Shown: in pieces, positions 36,249-47,284 of the stretch | Layout: each line of letters starts with the position of its first letter | How positions within the stretch are numbered: the first letter of the stretch is position 1 | Assembly (NCBI GenBank): GCA_030247885.1 | Contig: JAPDRO010000001.1 | Location: 2,046,001 to 2,110,000 of the forward strand | Direction of reading: 5' to 3' | Origin: Taxawa tesnikishii (nom. ined.) | Lineage: Eukaryota > Ascomycota > Dothideomycetes > Dothideales | Length of the DNA stretch: 64,000 nt | Made by a program: the position numbers and the translations under genes | The notes under the pieces: model-generated | The model's database searches: none | The model's input: only the letters and a program-made list of their open reading frames with translations | Told to the model about the DNA's origin: nothing

Positions 36249-38605
36249 ATGAACCACCGCAACTTCTCAGCACCCGTGCCCACCAGCGAGCAACATGGCG
36301 CCTCCAGCTCTACGACATCCTCTCACGAGCCGCTCGGCAGAGTACCCACTCCGGAACCGCACCTTCCACTACGCAAAGCATCTGCCGAGAAACTGCGAAC
36401 GCGTCGCGCAGCAGCACCAAATCCGCTGGCCATGAACCCGGTTTCTGTTCAGCCAAGAGAAGAAACACGCGGCTTTGAGCCGGTGACAACAAATGCAGCC
36501 GCCCTGCCATTCCAGACGCGTGTAAATGCTGTGTCGGAGAAGTTTGGTCACTTCAGTCCTACTACAGGAACCTTTGCGGCAGCGTTGCGGAAGCAATCAA
36601 CAGCGTCAACCTTTTCTGGAAACGCATCGATATTCTCGGGAGGACCAGATGACGCGTCGGAAATCAGCAGGCCCGGAACTAACTTGAGTCATTACCAAGA
36701 TCGGCCTACAAGCCCTCTGTCTCCCAGGAAAGAAAGGAAGAACTCTCCTGCCGGCCTTCTGCGGGGTTCCAGGTCGGTCTCTGAGGGATTGAGGAGTCTG
36801 AGGGAGCGTCTTACCCACGGGCAAAGCGGGCATCCCGAAGGGTGGAGTGGCATTCACGACTACCCATCTCTGCCAGGTAATGCTGCGGAGGAAATCAGGA
36901 CAAGCTTTCGATCAGCCTTGACCAGCAACAGTAGCCACTGGGACTCGACTGCCACTGATCGTAGCAGCTATGTTACCGGGAACAGTTCCACGAGCGAGTT
37001 CGTCAAGGTGTACCCGAGCTGGCCTAAGACCAACGAAACGAATGAGAACGAGGACCCAGATTTTGATGTCGATGACGCGATAGGAATGTATGCCAACGGC
37101 TTCGAGACGCCGTCAAAGCAGAGCCTTGACATTGCTTCACTCAGAAGCAGACGCAGTTTCGACATTGGTCAACATCGGAATTCTTCTTCGTTCCTGAGAC
37201 CTGGATCTTCCCCTTGATAGGAGCAGGAAGAAACAATCCGCACAGACGCAGTCACTCCGCTAGCTTTCTAGAAAACTTGAGGCCCATGCCGTCTCCAAGC
37301 GAGCCGTTGGAGCTACCCAAACCGAGGGCCCATGTGCGAACTTCGACGCAAATAATCGGTGGCGGAGATGTTCTGGGAAACTCGCCAGCATTGCAAGCAG
37401 ACGTTTCTCCCCGTGCTGCCACACCGAGACCCGTGGACTCGCCTGCTCTAAGCTCGAGCAGTTTTCCAAAGCAAAGCACTGTGCCAAGGGATCGATATGG
37501 GTTTAAAAGGTCTCGCAGCATGTTACTCTCGAACAGTACAGCGCATGGGAGAGGCCTTACAACGAGCACTTGGAGCGGCGCAGAGCTAAGTGGGTTGCGC
37601 TAATGAAGTCGTACGGATTGAGTACAGACGTCCGTCCGATTGCTCGTTTCCCGCCAAAATCGGACAAGGTCAAGCGCTATGTCCGGAAGGGCATCCCCCA
37701 GATTGGAGAGGCGCTGCCTGGTATTGGTACGCGGGAGGGCCTGCCAAACATGCCAGCAACCCGGGCTTGTATTGGGGCCTCATCGAACAGATCAACCACG
37801 GCAACAGGCTGAGCGACAACGACAAGGAGCACATCGAGCGTGACCTCTACCGCACGTTTCCCGACAACATTCGCTTCAAGCCCGATCCTACCACTACGCA
37901 CGACATGCAGGCCAATGCCGGTGGGGGTGCCGACCAAGTCGAGACACCAATCGTGCGCGCTCTCCGGCGCGTCTTACAAGCCTTCGCCGTCCACAATCCG
38001 AGCATCGGTTACTGCCAGTCTCTGAACTTCATTGCAGGCCTTCTTTTGCTTTTCCTCGACGAGGACGAGGAGAAAACGTTCATTCTCCTGAACGTAGTCA
38101 CCGCCGAACATCTCCCCGGCACTCACGGCGTCGCGCTCGAGGGCGCCAACATCGACATCGCCGTGCTCATGACTTCGATAAAGGAAACGCTGCCGTCGAT
38201 CTGGTGCAAGCTGGACGACAAGCCGGCGAGTTCGGTCATGGGAGGTCCGGCTCCTCTGCCCACCGTCAGCCTCGCCACGACCGCGTGGTTCATGTCGTTG
38301 TTCGTGGGCACCTTGCCGATCGAATGCGTCCTCCGCGTGTGGGACTGTCTCTTCTTCGAGGGCTCAAAGACGCTTTTCCGCGTCGCCCTGGCCATCTTCA
38401 AGGCCGGAGAGGCGCAGATCAAAGCCGTCAACGACCCGATGGAAATCTTCCAGGTCGTGCAGACGATGCCGAGGGGTATGGTCGATGCGAATGCGCTGAT
38501 GGAGTGCTGCTTCAAGAGACGCAATGGCTTCGGGGGCTGAGCCAGGAGGTGGTGGAGAAGAGGCGCGAGGAGAAGAGGACGGCGGCCAGGGAGGGAGGAG
38601 TATGA
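36249..38605 (+). CDS. TBC-domain Rab GTPase-activating protein (four apparent frameshifts)
   Basis: Rab-GAP that speeds GTP hydrolysis on a Rab in membrane traffic. The gene appears to have no intron: 36249-38605 plus four added bases is exactly 787 codons. Residues 1 to about 430 are Ser/Pro-rich and poorly conserved. The C-terminal TBC domain has KGIPPDWRGAAWYWYAGGP, the arginine-finger motif IERDLYRTFPDN and the glutamine-finger motif GYCQSLNFIAG, followed by SLFVGTLPIECVLRVWDCLF. Breaks, each one base short: C4 at 37210-37213, A4 at 37505-37508 (then SQHVTLEQYSAWERPY), C5 at 37695-37699 and G5 at 38532-38536 (without it the protein stops early at 38540; with it, it continues GGLSQEVVEKRREEKR to 38605). 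Four errors in one 2.4-kb gene is the highest load in the window. Confidence 0.88.
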
Positions 38606-38999
38606 CGGAGGATGGCAGGAAGAAACCGAAGAGGAGCAAGAGTAAGGGGAGGTTCAGAAGCAAGGCGAATAGGTGAAAGGTGAAGAGTGAGTGGAGAATT
38701 ACGAGGCGACAAAAGCGTAATGCATAACTTCTTGTATACATAGTCACGGAACAACAGGAATCAATCGTACGTGCAGGAATCTATGTACACACGAAGAGGC
38801 TCTCACAAGACGTCGCCCCGTATAGCCGGCATGAAAGTTCGGGGTTGTTTTCTCGGGAGAGTCGTCTGATATTACATGGGTTTATGTAGTCTAAGCCATA
38901 TCCGACGCAATGCTGAACAGCACTGGCGCAAGCAAGACAAAAAAAGGGGGGCAGGTCATCGTACGAGCTGAGCACGACCGACACGCACGGCTTGACCGT
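38606..38999. other. Convergent intergenic region
   Basis: 394 bp between TBC and BAR-SH3 gene ends. It contains an A7G6 homopolymer pair near 38939-38951, showing that long runs can survive in this assembly outside genes. No gene. Confidence 0.4.
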
Positions 39000-40517
39000 C
39001 TAAGAGTTCAGACGAACGTAGTTCCCTGCAACACAACAAGTCAGCTGTCTGCCGAGAAGGGGAGTCGTCAGATTTTCAGAAACGTACCTGGGAATTGTCC
39101 CTGCCGTGCACCAATCTTTCCCGTCCACCATTCGTTCTCGTTCGCTGTTCTCTGCACAATCTCTATCGTCTCACCCGCTGTGAAGCTCAAATCGCCATCC
39201 GCCTGCGCCTCGTAGTCATACAAGGCCGTGACCGTCTCGGCCTGCGGCACGCCGCTGAAGCGGCTCGGCTTGGGTTTCGGTGGTGGCGGCGCAGCCTTTG
39301 CTTTGCGGCCGCCGCAAAATGCGAGCCCGTGCTGGCTGAGCGCCCCAACGCGGACGCCGAGTCTGTGGGTGGAGGAGAGAGCGCGCCTGCCGGGCTGTAC
39401 GGTGGGGGTGCGGCGTCGTAGCTGTCGTGTGTGGAGCGACGCGCAGGAGAGCCGTACTTGCTTTCGATGGCGAGCTTGCCGCCGTATTTGGACGTAGGGG
39501 CGCGTCCCAGGCCCTTGGTCTTGTAGTGCACAATGGTCAGCGCCTCAGCCTTTTCTTGGATGTCGCCACGCTTCTTTTCAAATGCGCCTTCAATGTCCAG
39601 GGTCAGATCGAAGTAGCCAATATCGATCGACTGCATCTTCTCGTGGAGGGTGTAGAAGACGTTCAGTTGCATGTAGTAGAAGGACTGGAAGAGCGGGAGA
39701 ATGAACTCGCGCTCCAGACGGAAGAGGTGAGGGAGCTCTTGCTTCAGGAGGTCGTTGAAATAGTTGTACTCCTGCGTCGCAAGTTCCACGTCGTTCTCGG
39801 CCTTGTACAGGTTCTTCTCGTCCTTCAGCTGCTTGTCCTTTTTGTCCTGCAGCTTCTTCAGCGTGGTACGGTGTCGGTCGTAGTCGAGCTGCTTGTGGTC
39901 GCGCTTCAACGCCGTCTTGCGCACTTGCTTGATGATGTCCAGAAGCTCATCTGCAGGCCGAACGACACGTGTTTCTATCATCTCCAGTTCAGGCTGTAGA
40001 GATGCTTTGAGGTCCTGCACAATGGCTTCGTACTCTTCGCATGCGCGGATGCCTTCGGGATTCCCGTCTACAACGAACGAGTCTGGATCGGACATGCGTC
40101 CAGATATGGGCTTGTAGATCTCGGCGCATGCCTTGGAAAACTCGATCTGATGGTCCAGCATGCCGTTGATGGCATCGAAGTATCTGCACTTATGAGCAAG
40201 CGGGTCGCGGAGACATGGGTATGAAGACAGACTTCTTAGATTCCTCGTGCAGCTTCTTGGTTTCCTTTTCCAGCTCTTCAAAGCGGCGCTCTGCGTCTAT
40301 GTAAACGGCATCCTTGGTGATATCGCCCTACACAGATGTCTGGGTCAATCGTTGTAGTTCTCTCTGGTTGCACGTATACCCACCATGTTGAAGCGTTGCT
40401 TAAACTGCTGGGGCGCCTGTATTGCACGTCAGACTTCTGTTCAGAGCATCGCCGGTCTTTCCTCTTGGGTTGCGAGCGTACCCGAGTGACGCCCTTCTGA
40501 AAGCCTTTCCAACTCAT
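39000..40517 (-). CDS. RVS167: BAR-SH3 protein, Rvs167/Hob1 type (amphiphysin family)
   Basis: Membrane-bending BAR protein of endocytic actin patches, expected to pair with Rvs161. Exons 40517-40482, 40416-40384, 40327-40233, 40183-39088 and 39025-39000 give 428 aa after one base is added. The start [19 protein letters not shown] and the next block [20 protein letters not shown] match the family closely. The BAR domain occupies about 15-245. A Pro/Ala/Ser linker follows, then a C-terminal SH3 domain ([15 protein letters not shown] ... [10 protein letters not shown] ... NYVRLNS). The frame shifts once in the linker, at about 39296-39318 on the plus strand, near an AAA run; one added base gives [15 protein letters not shown] and the correct SH3 frame. 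The exact deleted position is uncertain because the region is low in complexity. Confidence 0.92.
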
Positions 40518-40900
40518 TGTGCCGGTATTTGCAGGTTCTCGAGGTTAGGGTACGGGTAGGGGTTGCTTGGTAGACAGAGGCAGAGGGGCAGAGGGGTAGA
40601 GGGGTAGAGAGGGAGAAAGGTGTGCGAGGTTAGGCAGTGGAGTGGCAGGTGCTGGTCGGCCGTAAGTTGTTAACGGTGCTCGACGGGTAGCCTTCGGGCT
40701 CCAAGAAGCTGATGGGGCAGTGCCCGCTTGGCGTAGACAGAAAGCGGTATATCCGGCGAGAAGGCTTGCGTGTCGAGCCAGGCAGAAGTCGACGTTGCGG
40801 AGAGACACAGATGGACAATGGTATAAGTGGTATTGCAGGAGCCTCCAATCGCTTGCACAGATGCAATATGTATGATGTGTTTGCTTGTGGGTGCTGTATA

Positions 40901-40930
40901 ACGGGAACGGGAACGGGAACAGGAACGGGG
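40901..40930. repeat. GGAACG hexanucleotide microsatellite
   Basis: About five units of a GGAACG-type hexamer with one A substitution, lying just before the 17-bp tandem repeat. Confidence 0.8.
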
Positions 40931-40971
40931 AAGGGAAGCTCTGTCAGTGTGTACGAGGACTCTTGAGTATG

Positions 40972-41039
40972 CCTCAGCACCTGACAGGCCTCAGCACCTG
41001 ACAGGCCTCAGCACCTGACAGGCCTCAGCACCGGCCAGG
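40972..41039. repeat. 17-bp tandem repeat, four copies
   Basis: The unit cctcagcacctgacagg occurs three times in perfect tandem (40972-41022). A fourth copy at 41023-41039 differs at two positions. It lies midway between the RVS167 and NFS1 starts. The unit ends in a short imperfect palindrome (cctgacagg). It has no spacers, so it is a minisatellite or a cluster of protein-binding sites, not a CRISPR array. Confidence 0.92.
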
Positions 41040-41310
41040 CTGATGCACCTTCCATAGAGTGCCAAGACCATCCCACTCTTCACTCTTTGCCCACACGTCA
41101 CCGGGTCGCCGGTTCGCCGGGTTGCCGCTTTCCATCACGCTATCCCCGATTGATCGCTGGAAGCTTCGTTTCGTCTCGCCTCTAACCCCTCTAATCCTCT
41201 AGCGTGCGGGAGACCTAGCATTCCGTATTATAGAGACTTTATCAGATCAATCGACCGCTGCGTCTGTGTCTGCATCTGTGTTTGTGTCTGTGTCTGCTTC
41301 CTACACACCA

Positions 41311-41373
41311 TCACAATCACAATCATAATCACAATCACAACCACAACCACAACCACAACCACAACCACAACCA
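41311..41373 (+). repeat. CACAAT/CACAAC hexamer tract in NFS1 leader
   Basis: Roughly ten hexamers, first CACAAT-like and then CACAAC, ending about 30 bp before the NFS1 ATG. Probably in the 5' UTR; such unstructured CA-rich leaders are common before highly expressed fungal genes. Confidence 0.8.
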
Positions 41374-41402
41374 AAACCCCATCCCTACCTTCGTTGGTCC
41401 TT

Positions 41403-43142
41403 ATGGCGTCGCATCTCGCCAACACAGCTGCCAGGCAGCTCCTGCGCCAATCATCCCGTCGCCTCTCCTCCTCCGCCACCGCCGCTGCCGTCTTCTCGAG
41501 CCATGTCCCCCGTCTCGCCGCCACTGCCAGGAGGACCTACGTTTCCGAGACCGGCAGCAAGAATGCCACCGTCAACGTCGAACAAACCATCAGAGCCGAC
41601 CAGAAGGCTTTCCTCGCCGAGACTGGAATCAAGCCCAAGGATGCCGAAATGCCCACCACCGGCATGAGCGCCGACGCCATGATGAGCCCTTCCGCCGGAA
41701 TCCTGAAGCAGGCTACTGTCATGGATGAGGGTACTCGCCCCATCTACCTCGATATGCAGGCGACAACACCCACCGATCCGCGCGTGCTCGACGCTATGCT
41801 TCCATTCTTCACCGGACTGTACGGAAACCCGCACTCACGGACACACGCCTACGGTTGGGAGACAGACAAGGCCGTGGAGCAGGCACGCAAGCACATTGCC
41901 GATCTCATCGGCGCAGACCCCAAGGAGATCATCTTCACGTCGGGCGCGACTGAGAGCAACAACATGAGCATCAAGGGTGTAGCGCGCTTCTTCAAACGCT
42001 CAGGGAAGAAGAACCACATCATTACCTGCCAGACTGAGCACAAGTGTGTCTTGGACAGCTGCCGGCATCTTCAAGATGAGGGATTCGAAGTCACATATTT
42101 GCCAGTCGGCTCAGACGGTAGAATCAGCATGGACGAGCTTGAGGCCGCCATCAAGCCAGAGACTATGCTCGTCTCCATCATGACCGTCAACAACGAAATC
42201 GGCGTCGTCCAGCCCGTCGAGGAGATTGGTCGTCTTTGCCGATCCAAGAAGGTTTTCTTCCACACTGATGGCGCGCAAGCCGTCGGCAAGATCCCAATCG
42301 ACGTCAACAAGATGAACGTCGACCTGATGTCCATCTCTGGACATAAGATTTACGGTCCAAAGGGTATTGGAGCCTGCTACGTGCGAAGGCGCCCAAGGGT
42401 CAGGATCGACCCCATCATCAGCGGTGGCGGCCAGGAGAGAGGTCTGCGGAGCGGTACCATTGCACCGCCGCTCGTCATCGGTTTTGGTGAGGCTGCCCGC
42501 ATCGCCAAGGAGGAAATGGAGGTACGTAACCCCCCGTCTAGCCTCCCTTCCCATGTTCTTTTGTGTTGAGTGATTGTATGCTTCAAACATGCATGGCTTT
42601 CTGAGCGCGCCTTGACCAGCGCATTTCGTGCTGTAATACAGCAGGGGTTATGACTTATCCTAATTGCTTCACCATCATTATTCAAGTTGGGACGCCACGG
42701 AAACTGACTCTGGTCTTCAGTACGACACCGCATACGTTTCGCGCCTCTCCAAGAAGCTCTCGGACGGCCTCCTGGCTATGGAGCACACCTCGCTCAACGG
42801 CTCCCCGAACATCACTACCCTGGCTGCGTCAACGTGTCCTTTGCCTACGTCGAGGGCGAGTCTTTGCTCATGGCCCTGAAGGATATTGCGCTTTCGTCCG
42901 GCTCGGCCTGCACCAGTGCTTCTCTTGAACCCTCCTACGTCCTCCGCGCTCTGGGAAACAGCGACGAGAGCGCTCACAGCAGCATTCGTTTCGGAATCGG
43001 CAGGTTTACCACAGAGGGCGAGATTGATTACGTGCTCAAGGCTGTCAAGGAGCGGGTGACGTTCCTGAGAGAACTGAGTCCCCTTTGGGAACTGGTGCAG
43101 GAAGGCGTTGACCTTGATACCATTGAGTGGAGCCAGCATTAG
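41403..43142 (+). CDS. NFS1: Cysteine desulfurase Nfs1, mitochondrial
   Basis: PLP enzyme that takes sulfur from cysteine for iron-sulfur cluster assembly with Isd11 and Isu1, and for tRNA thiolation. Exon 1 is 41403-42521; a long 199-nt intron follows; exon 2 is 42721-43142. Together they give 513 aa. The first 45 residues form a Ser/Ala/Arg-rich mitochondrial presequence. The class V aminotransferase core begins at [21 protein letters not shown] Lys lies in [14 protein letters not shown] (about 315) and the persulfide Cys in [20 protein letters not shown] (about 436). The tail ends DTIEWSQH, as in eukaryotic Nfs1. One break: a C4 run at 42803-42806 in exon 2. One added C restores [20 protein letters not shown]. 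The protein is essential in yeast, so a real lesion is unlikely. Confidence 0.95.
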
Positions 43143-43649
43143 TTTTCCTTGAAAGCTGAGTGCTGCAGAGCGAATGATGACTTGGTATTGGAGATTCATG
43201 CACAAAAGATTGGTGGAGCTTGGCGTTGGTGGTGATTCGAGGCGTATAGCTTTCGACTCGTGCAGATACTGTAACATACCCGGAATGAATGTCTATTGTA
43301 TGGTCGCGACCACAGTCTTTCACTACACGTATCGCCCCACCGGCGGTACCATTCAGTTGCACCTAACAGCATGTAATATAGGGACTTGGCACAGACTTCC
43401 GCCCCGCAGACATCATCTTGTCCCGCGCTGGGCTTCTTGTGCAGCTACCGCTACCACCGCTACCGCTACCTCACCTTATGCCTGCTCGCGTGCTGCTCTG
43501 CTTTCCACGGGTGGTTTGCCGTCGCGATGATACCCATGAGCTCATGATCTGACGTTCGCTTTTATGTCCTTCCGCATTGCCTGCCTTCTGTCATACAAGT
43601 CACCAGCACGTCGGAAACTGCAAGTCTGTACAGTCGAACCACCTATACT
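43143..43649. promoter_or_regulatory. NFS1 3' flank and VPS23 upstream region
   Basis: 507 bp between two plus-strand genes. No coding signature. A short CTACCG repetition lies around 43442-43471. Confidence 0.4.
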
Positions 43650-45678
43650 ATGGCGCAGGTGCCGAACGAGACCCTGCGATGGCTCTACAACGTCCTCTCA
43701 AATGTAGCCTACCTTCGCGCCTCCGGTGGCTTCCGGCTCCCTCGTTCGACCTGGCTGACCAACACCACAGGACTACACGGACCCCCAGCGAACCTACACC
43801 TCTACAGCCAACGCGCTCTCCAACTACCCGTCACTATCCCCTCGCACAGATGTCTACACCTTCGAAACCGGGCACTCCGCGCTCCTGCTGTGTCTATCTG
43901 GAACCCTGCCGGTCAACTTTAGGAACACGTTATACCGCTTTCCAGTCGAGATTTGGGTGCCGCATCAGTTTCCAAGAGATGGACCGATGGCATTCGTGAG
44001 ACCGGGACGGGATATGGCCATCAGACCGGGCCAGCATGTGGGGGTTGATGGGAGGGTGTATCATCCTTATCTGAGGAGTTGGAGTGGGGAGGTGAGTTGA
44101 TTCGGCTTTCGCACGGAGTGGAAGCATTGCTCGCTACAGGAACGAGGGAAACAGAGACAGCGAGCGCGCGTTGCGAGGATGATGGAGGGCAACGTGCACA
44201 GAACAGGAGGTTCCACGCCGAGTACATTGGCTGACACAAGGGTTGTAGAGGTCCAACATGGTCGAATTCCTCCGTATCCTGCAGGACGTTTTCGCAAAGG
44301 AGCCACCGGTGATGGCAAAACAGCAGCAGCAATATCGACAACCGACAGAGCAGCCGGCTCCGCCGCCAAAACCTTCAGCACCACTGCAACCTGTAGAAAT
44401 GCCTACACCAGATCCTCCACCCAAGCCACGCAAACGTGGCGAACAAGTGCGAGATGGCACACCGGCTCAGGGACATGAGCGATCGTTTTCACGGACGGGA
44501 CCTCCTTTGCCTCCTCTCCCTCACGAACAGGTGCCGAGGTATCAGACACCTCTGCAAGGCTATCAGAATGGCCCAGTCGCGTCACCCAGACCGCAGTCCG
44601 TGGCAGGCACGCAGCAGTCGAGCAGCTTCAGAAATGACGCGCCACCTCTTCCCCCTTGCCTCCTCACGCACAGCAACAACAGTATCACAACCAAAGGGGC
44701 AACCCAAGCCCGGTGTCTCCTCTGACCCCGGATGGACATGCCGAGCCACTAGATTCAAGGTATCAGCACCCACCGCCCTTACCGCCTTCGCAGTTGAGAC
44801 AGGAGACGAGGCCGATACAGAATCCGCAATACCATCCACCGCCAACGCAGCCTGTTGCGTACCAACAACAGCAACGACCTGTCTCAATACCTCAGCCGTA
44901 TCCTGCCCAAACATATCCTGCGCAAAATTACCCTCCACAGCAATACCAGCATCAACAAGCGCCGCAATCTCATCCACAACAAGTCCAGAAGCATCCTGCA
45001 CCTGCACCTGCACCAGATCTTTTGACTGATCCCTTCGACATCAGTCTGCCAGTGCAATCGTCGGCGCCTGCAGCACCACCTCCCATCCCGCCCAACCCAC
45101 AAAAAGAGCACCTTCTCTCCGCACTCTCCAGTACCTTGGTATCGCAAGCGCACGCCCAACTGCAACAGAACGCGTCGGCGCTCGCACCGCTCCGCGCCCA
45201 GCACGCCGCCCTCCAAGCCGCGCATTCCCGTCTCAACGCCGAACTATCCCAGCTGCAGTCCCTCTCCGCCGCGCTCGAAACCAACGAGCGCATCCTGCAC
45301 CGCTCACTCCACGACTGCGATGCCGTCATCGAGAGTTCGAAGCGCACGCCGGCACCCGATATCGACGAGGTGTTGGTCGCGCCTACCGTCGTAGCACAGC
45401 AGCTGTGGAATCTGCAGGCGGAGGAAGCAGGGTTGCGCGAGGCGCTCTGGTGCTTGCAGCGTGCAGTCGGTGCCGGCAGAGTCAGTGGGGAAGTGTTTGT
45501 CAGATTGACGAGGAGTTTGGCTAGGGAGTTGTGGTTGAAGATGGCGCTAGCGAGGAAGGTAGCTAGGGGCTGGGATTGGAGATGGGAGAAGAGAGGAGGA
45601 TGGGCGAAGGGTTGTATTAGGGGACGGTCGCGGGCTATGAAGGTGAGGGACGTGAAACGACCTATAGAGACCAAATGA
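43650..45678 (+). CDS. VPS23: ESCRT-I subunit Vps23/Tsg101
   Basis: Sorts ubiquitinated cargo into multivesicular bodies. Exons 43650-43703, 43771-44091 and 44249 onward. The N-terminus is a UEV domain, an E2 fold without catalytic Cys: DYTDPQRTYTSTANALSNYP, SALLLCLSGTLPVNFRN, YRFPVEIWVPHQFP, SWSGE. A long Pro/Gln-rich linker follows, then a coiled coil (about 375-460) and the steadiness box (VVAQQLWNLQAEEAGLREAL ... LKMALARKVARG). A C5 run at 44651-44655 in the linker needs one more C (PPLPPLPPHAQQQQ). A second, tentative break is the G4 run at 45566-45569: with one more G the protein would end RGLGLEMGEERR... at 45620, which looks more natural than the Trp/Arg-rich tail to 45678. I give the longer span because that case is unproved. 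Confidence 0.9.
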
Positions 45679-45762
45679 AAAACGACCACAGTCACTTTTA
45701 TACCGTCAAAAGCAGTCCCTCGAAACGCGTGTGCGGTCAAGTGTCTCGGGAAAGGCCCGGGT

Positions 45763-46435
45763 TCACACCTTTCTCGCCGACTGATGATGCCGGCTGATGT
45801 GCGGAACCCAGCGATCAGGAACCTTCCTCTCGTACGCCGCATACGCCCTCCTGACCTCATCGCTCACCCTCTCCCCGGCACGATCCTCACGCCCTCCAAA
45901 ACTGCACCTCCTCCAGATACGCCGCGGCCCAGTAACACCACCCCAGCTCGACCAAACAGGTCGCGAGCACGACGGCGCGCACGCGCGGACCCAGCCACGC
46001 GCGCAACACATAGCCAGGCCAGCGCGCGCCCACCACGGCCGCCGCCAGCACCCCGAGCCAGCCGGTCCAGTAGCTCGCGTACGTCGGGTGGCGCACGTAC
46101 GCAAAGGGCCCGTCGGCGACGACGTACCGCGGCGTCACGCGGCCGTAGATGAGGGCGAGCTTGCCCGGGCGCGCCGCGTGCGCCGTCCAGGCGAAGAGGG
46201 CTTCGCTGGCCAGGAGGCAGAGCGAGGGCGGCAGCGTCGCGGCCAAGGGCGCCGTGGGCGACAGGTTCAGCACCGGCTGCCAGGACGCCAGCGCCGCGAC
46301 CCCGGTGCAGAGCTTGAGCAGCTGGAACGACCGCGGGTGCACGAGTCCGGCGCGTGGGCGCGGGAAGTGCAGCGTGAGGGCGTAGAGCTGGGTTAGGAGG
46401 AAGGTGAGGTAGAGGATCGAGAGGGGATGCAGCAT
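45763..46435 (-). CDS. ICMT-like membrane methyltransferase family protein (frame change near the end)
   Basis: Small multi-pass membrane protein of the isoprenylcysteine carboxyl methyltransferase-like group. Hydrophobic segments occupy most of residues 1-170. The family hallmark is present: YVVADGPFAYVRHPTYASYW (RHP-x-Y cofactor motif), then GWCYWAAAYLEEVQF. The reading frame then changes near the run of four A on the plus strand at 45898-45901. The downstream frame (REDRAGERVSDEVRRAYAAY ... VPDRWVPHIS) is conserved-looking and ends at 45763. Unlike the other cases, the shift here is +1 or -2, not -1; a missing pair of bases in a longer T run would also explain it. Length 223-224 aa. Methylated substrate unknown. 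The coding strand is very GC-rich. Confidence 0.72.
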
Positions 46436-47284
46436 CGCTTCGTGCGTCGTGTTCGTTTTCTTTTCCCCTTGCGTGTTCTTGCGAGGTCGTGGGTGATGGT
46501 GGTGGTGGTGGTGGTGGTGTTGTTTGGTTCTCAGTGGTCCCCGGATGTATCAGGCAATCAAGTGGAAGTGGAAACTGGAAGGATTTTGCAGAAGAAGAAG
46601 AGACGGAGAGAAACCTTTTGAGAAATCCCTTACCGAGAAACATGTGTCGATCTTATATCACTTATGGATGTGTGTTTGTGGATATGCTGTGATGTTCTGT
46701 TCTGCGGGATGCACCACGTCGTCGTTGCGTCAGTAATTAACGATCCCTGCAGCGCAGCGGAGCATTAGCCGGCGTGCCAGACATGGCATACAACCTGACA
46801 GAAATGCCGTCGTCATCGCTCATGGGTGTATTGGTCGTACAGAGAGGCGGCGAGCAAGAAGGTGTAGGTGTTGTGCGGGAGGATAAAGTTGCACCCGGAG
46901 GTGAGAAAGAACTTCGTGAAGCCAAGGCTCAACCTACGAAACGAACCCAACGCAGACATCACGTACAACACGGATTCGGAGTCGGACAAGCTGTGGCAGA
47001 TGCTCTCGGATTCGTACAAAATGAATTCATCACCAAGAGTACGGGCTTTTTATCCCCCGTTTCCGTAGAAGGGTATCCCAATCGAACAACCAAACCGTCA
47101 TCTCATCGCAAACGGGACCCTATCTCAAACGAGTGTAACACCATGCATGCGTCAAGAAAAAGTCCCGTGTCTAATCAGACAGCGCGTCAATGAGGAGTAA
47201 AACAAAAAAGCCACCTGCGGCTTCAACGATCTCGAACAAAACTCATAACATCTTCTTGGTTACGGTATCCATCCGGATTCTCCT
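46436..47284. other. Intergenic region
   Basis: 850 bp with the ICMT-like promoter and the DUF1996 3' flank. A GGT trinucleotide tract lies at 46491-46519. Open frames at 46774-47193 on both strands overlap each other and show no domain, so none is called. Confidence 0.4.
46491..46519. repeat. GGT trinucleotide microsatellite
   Basis: About nine GGT units, close upstream of the ICMT-like start. Confidence 0.8.

Larger units (their letters stand above)
40518..41402. promoter_or_regulatory. Divergent promoter region, RVS167 / NFS1, repeat-rich
   Basis: 885 bp between two divergent starts, unusually rich in simple repeats. A G-rich stretch lies at 40574-40612, a (GGAACG)n stretch at 40901-40930, a 17-bp tandem repeat at 40972-41039 and a CACAAT/CACAAC stretch at 41311-41373 in the NFS1 leader. 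No gene. Confidence 0.55.

Noticed and set aside
40972-41039. CRISPR-like array
   Set aside because: The repeats are directly adjacent with no unique spacers, and the genome is eukaryotic.
46774-47193. 139-codon plus-strand open frame
   Set aside because: Overlaps minus-strand frames of equal quality, low complexity, no recognisable family.
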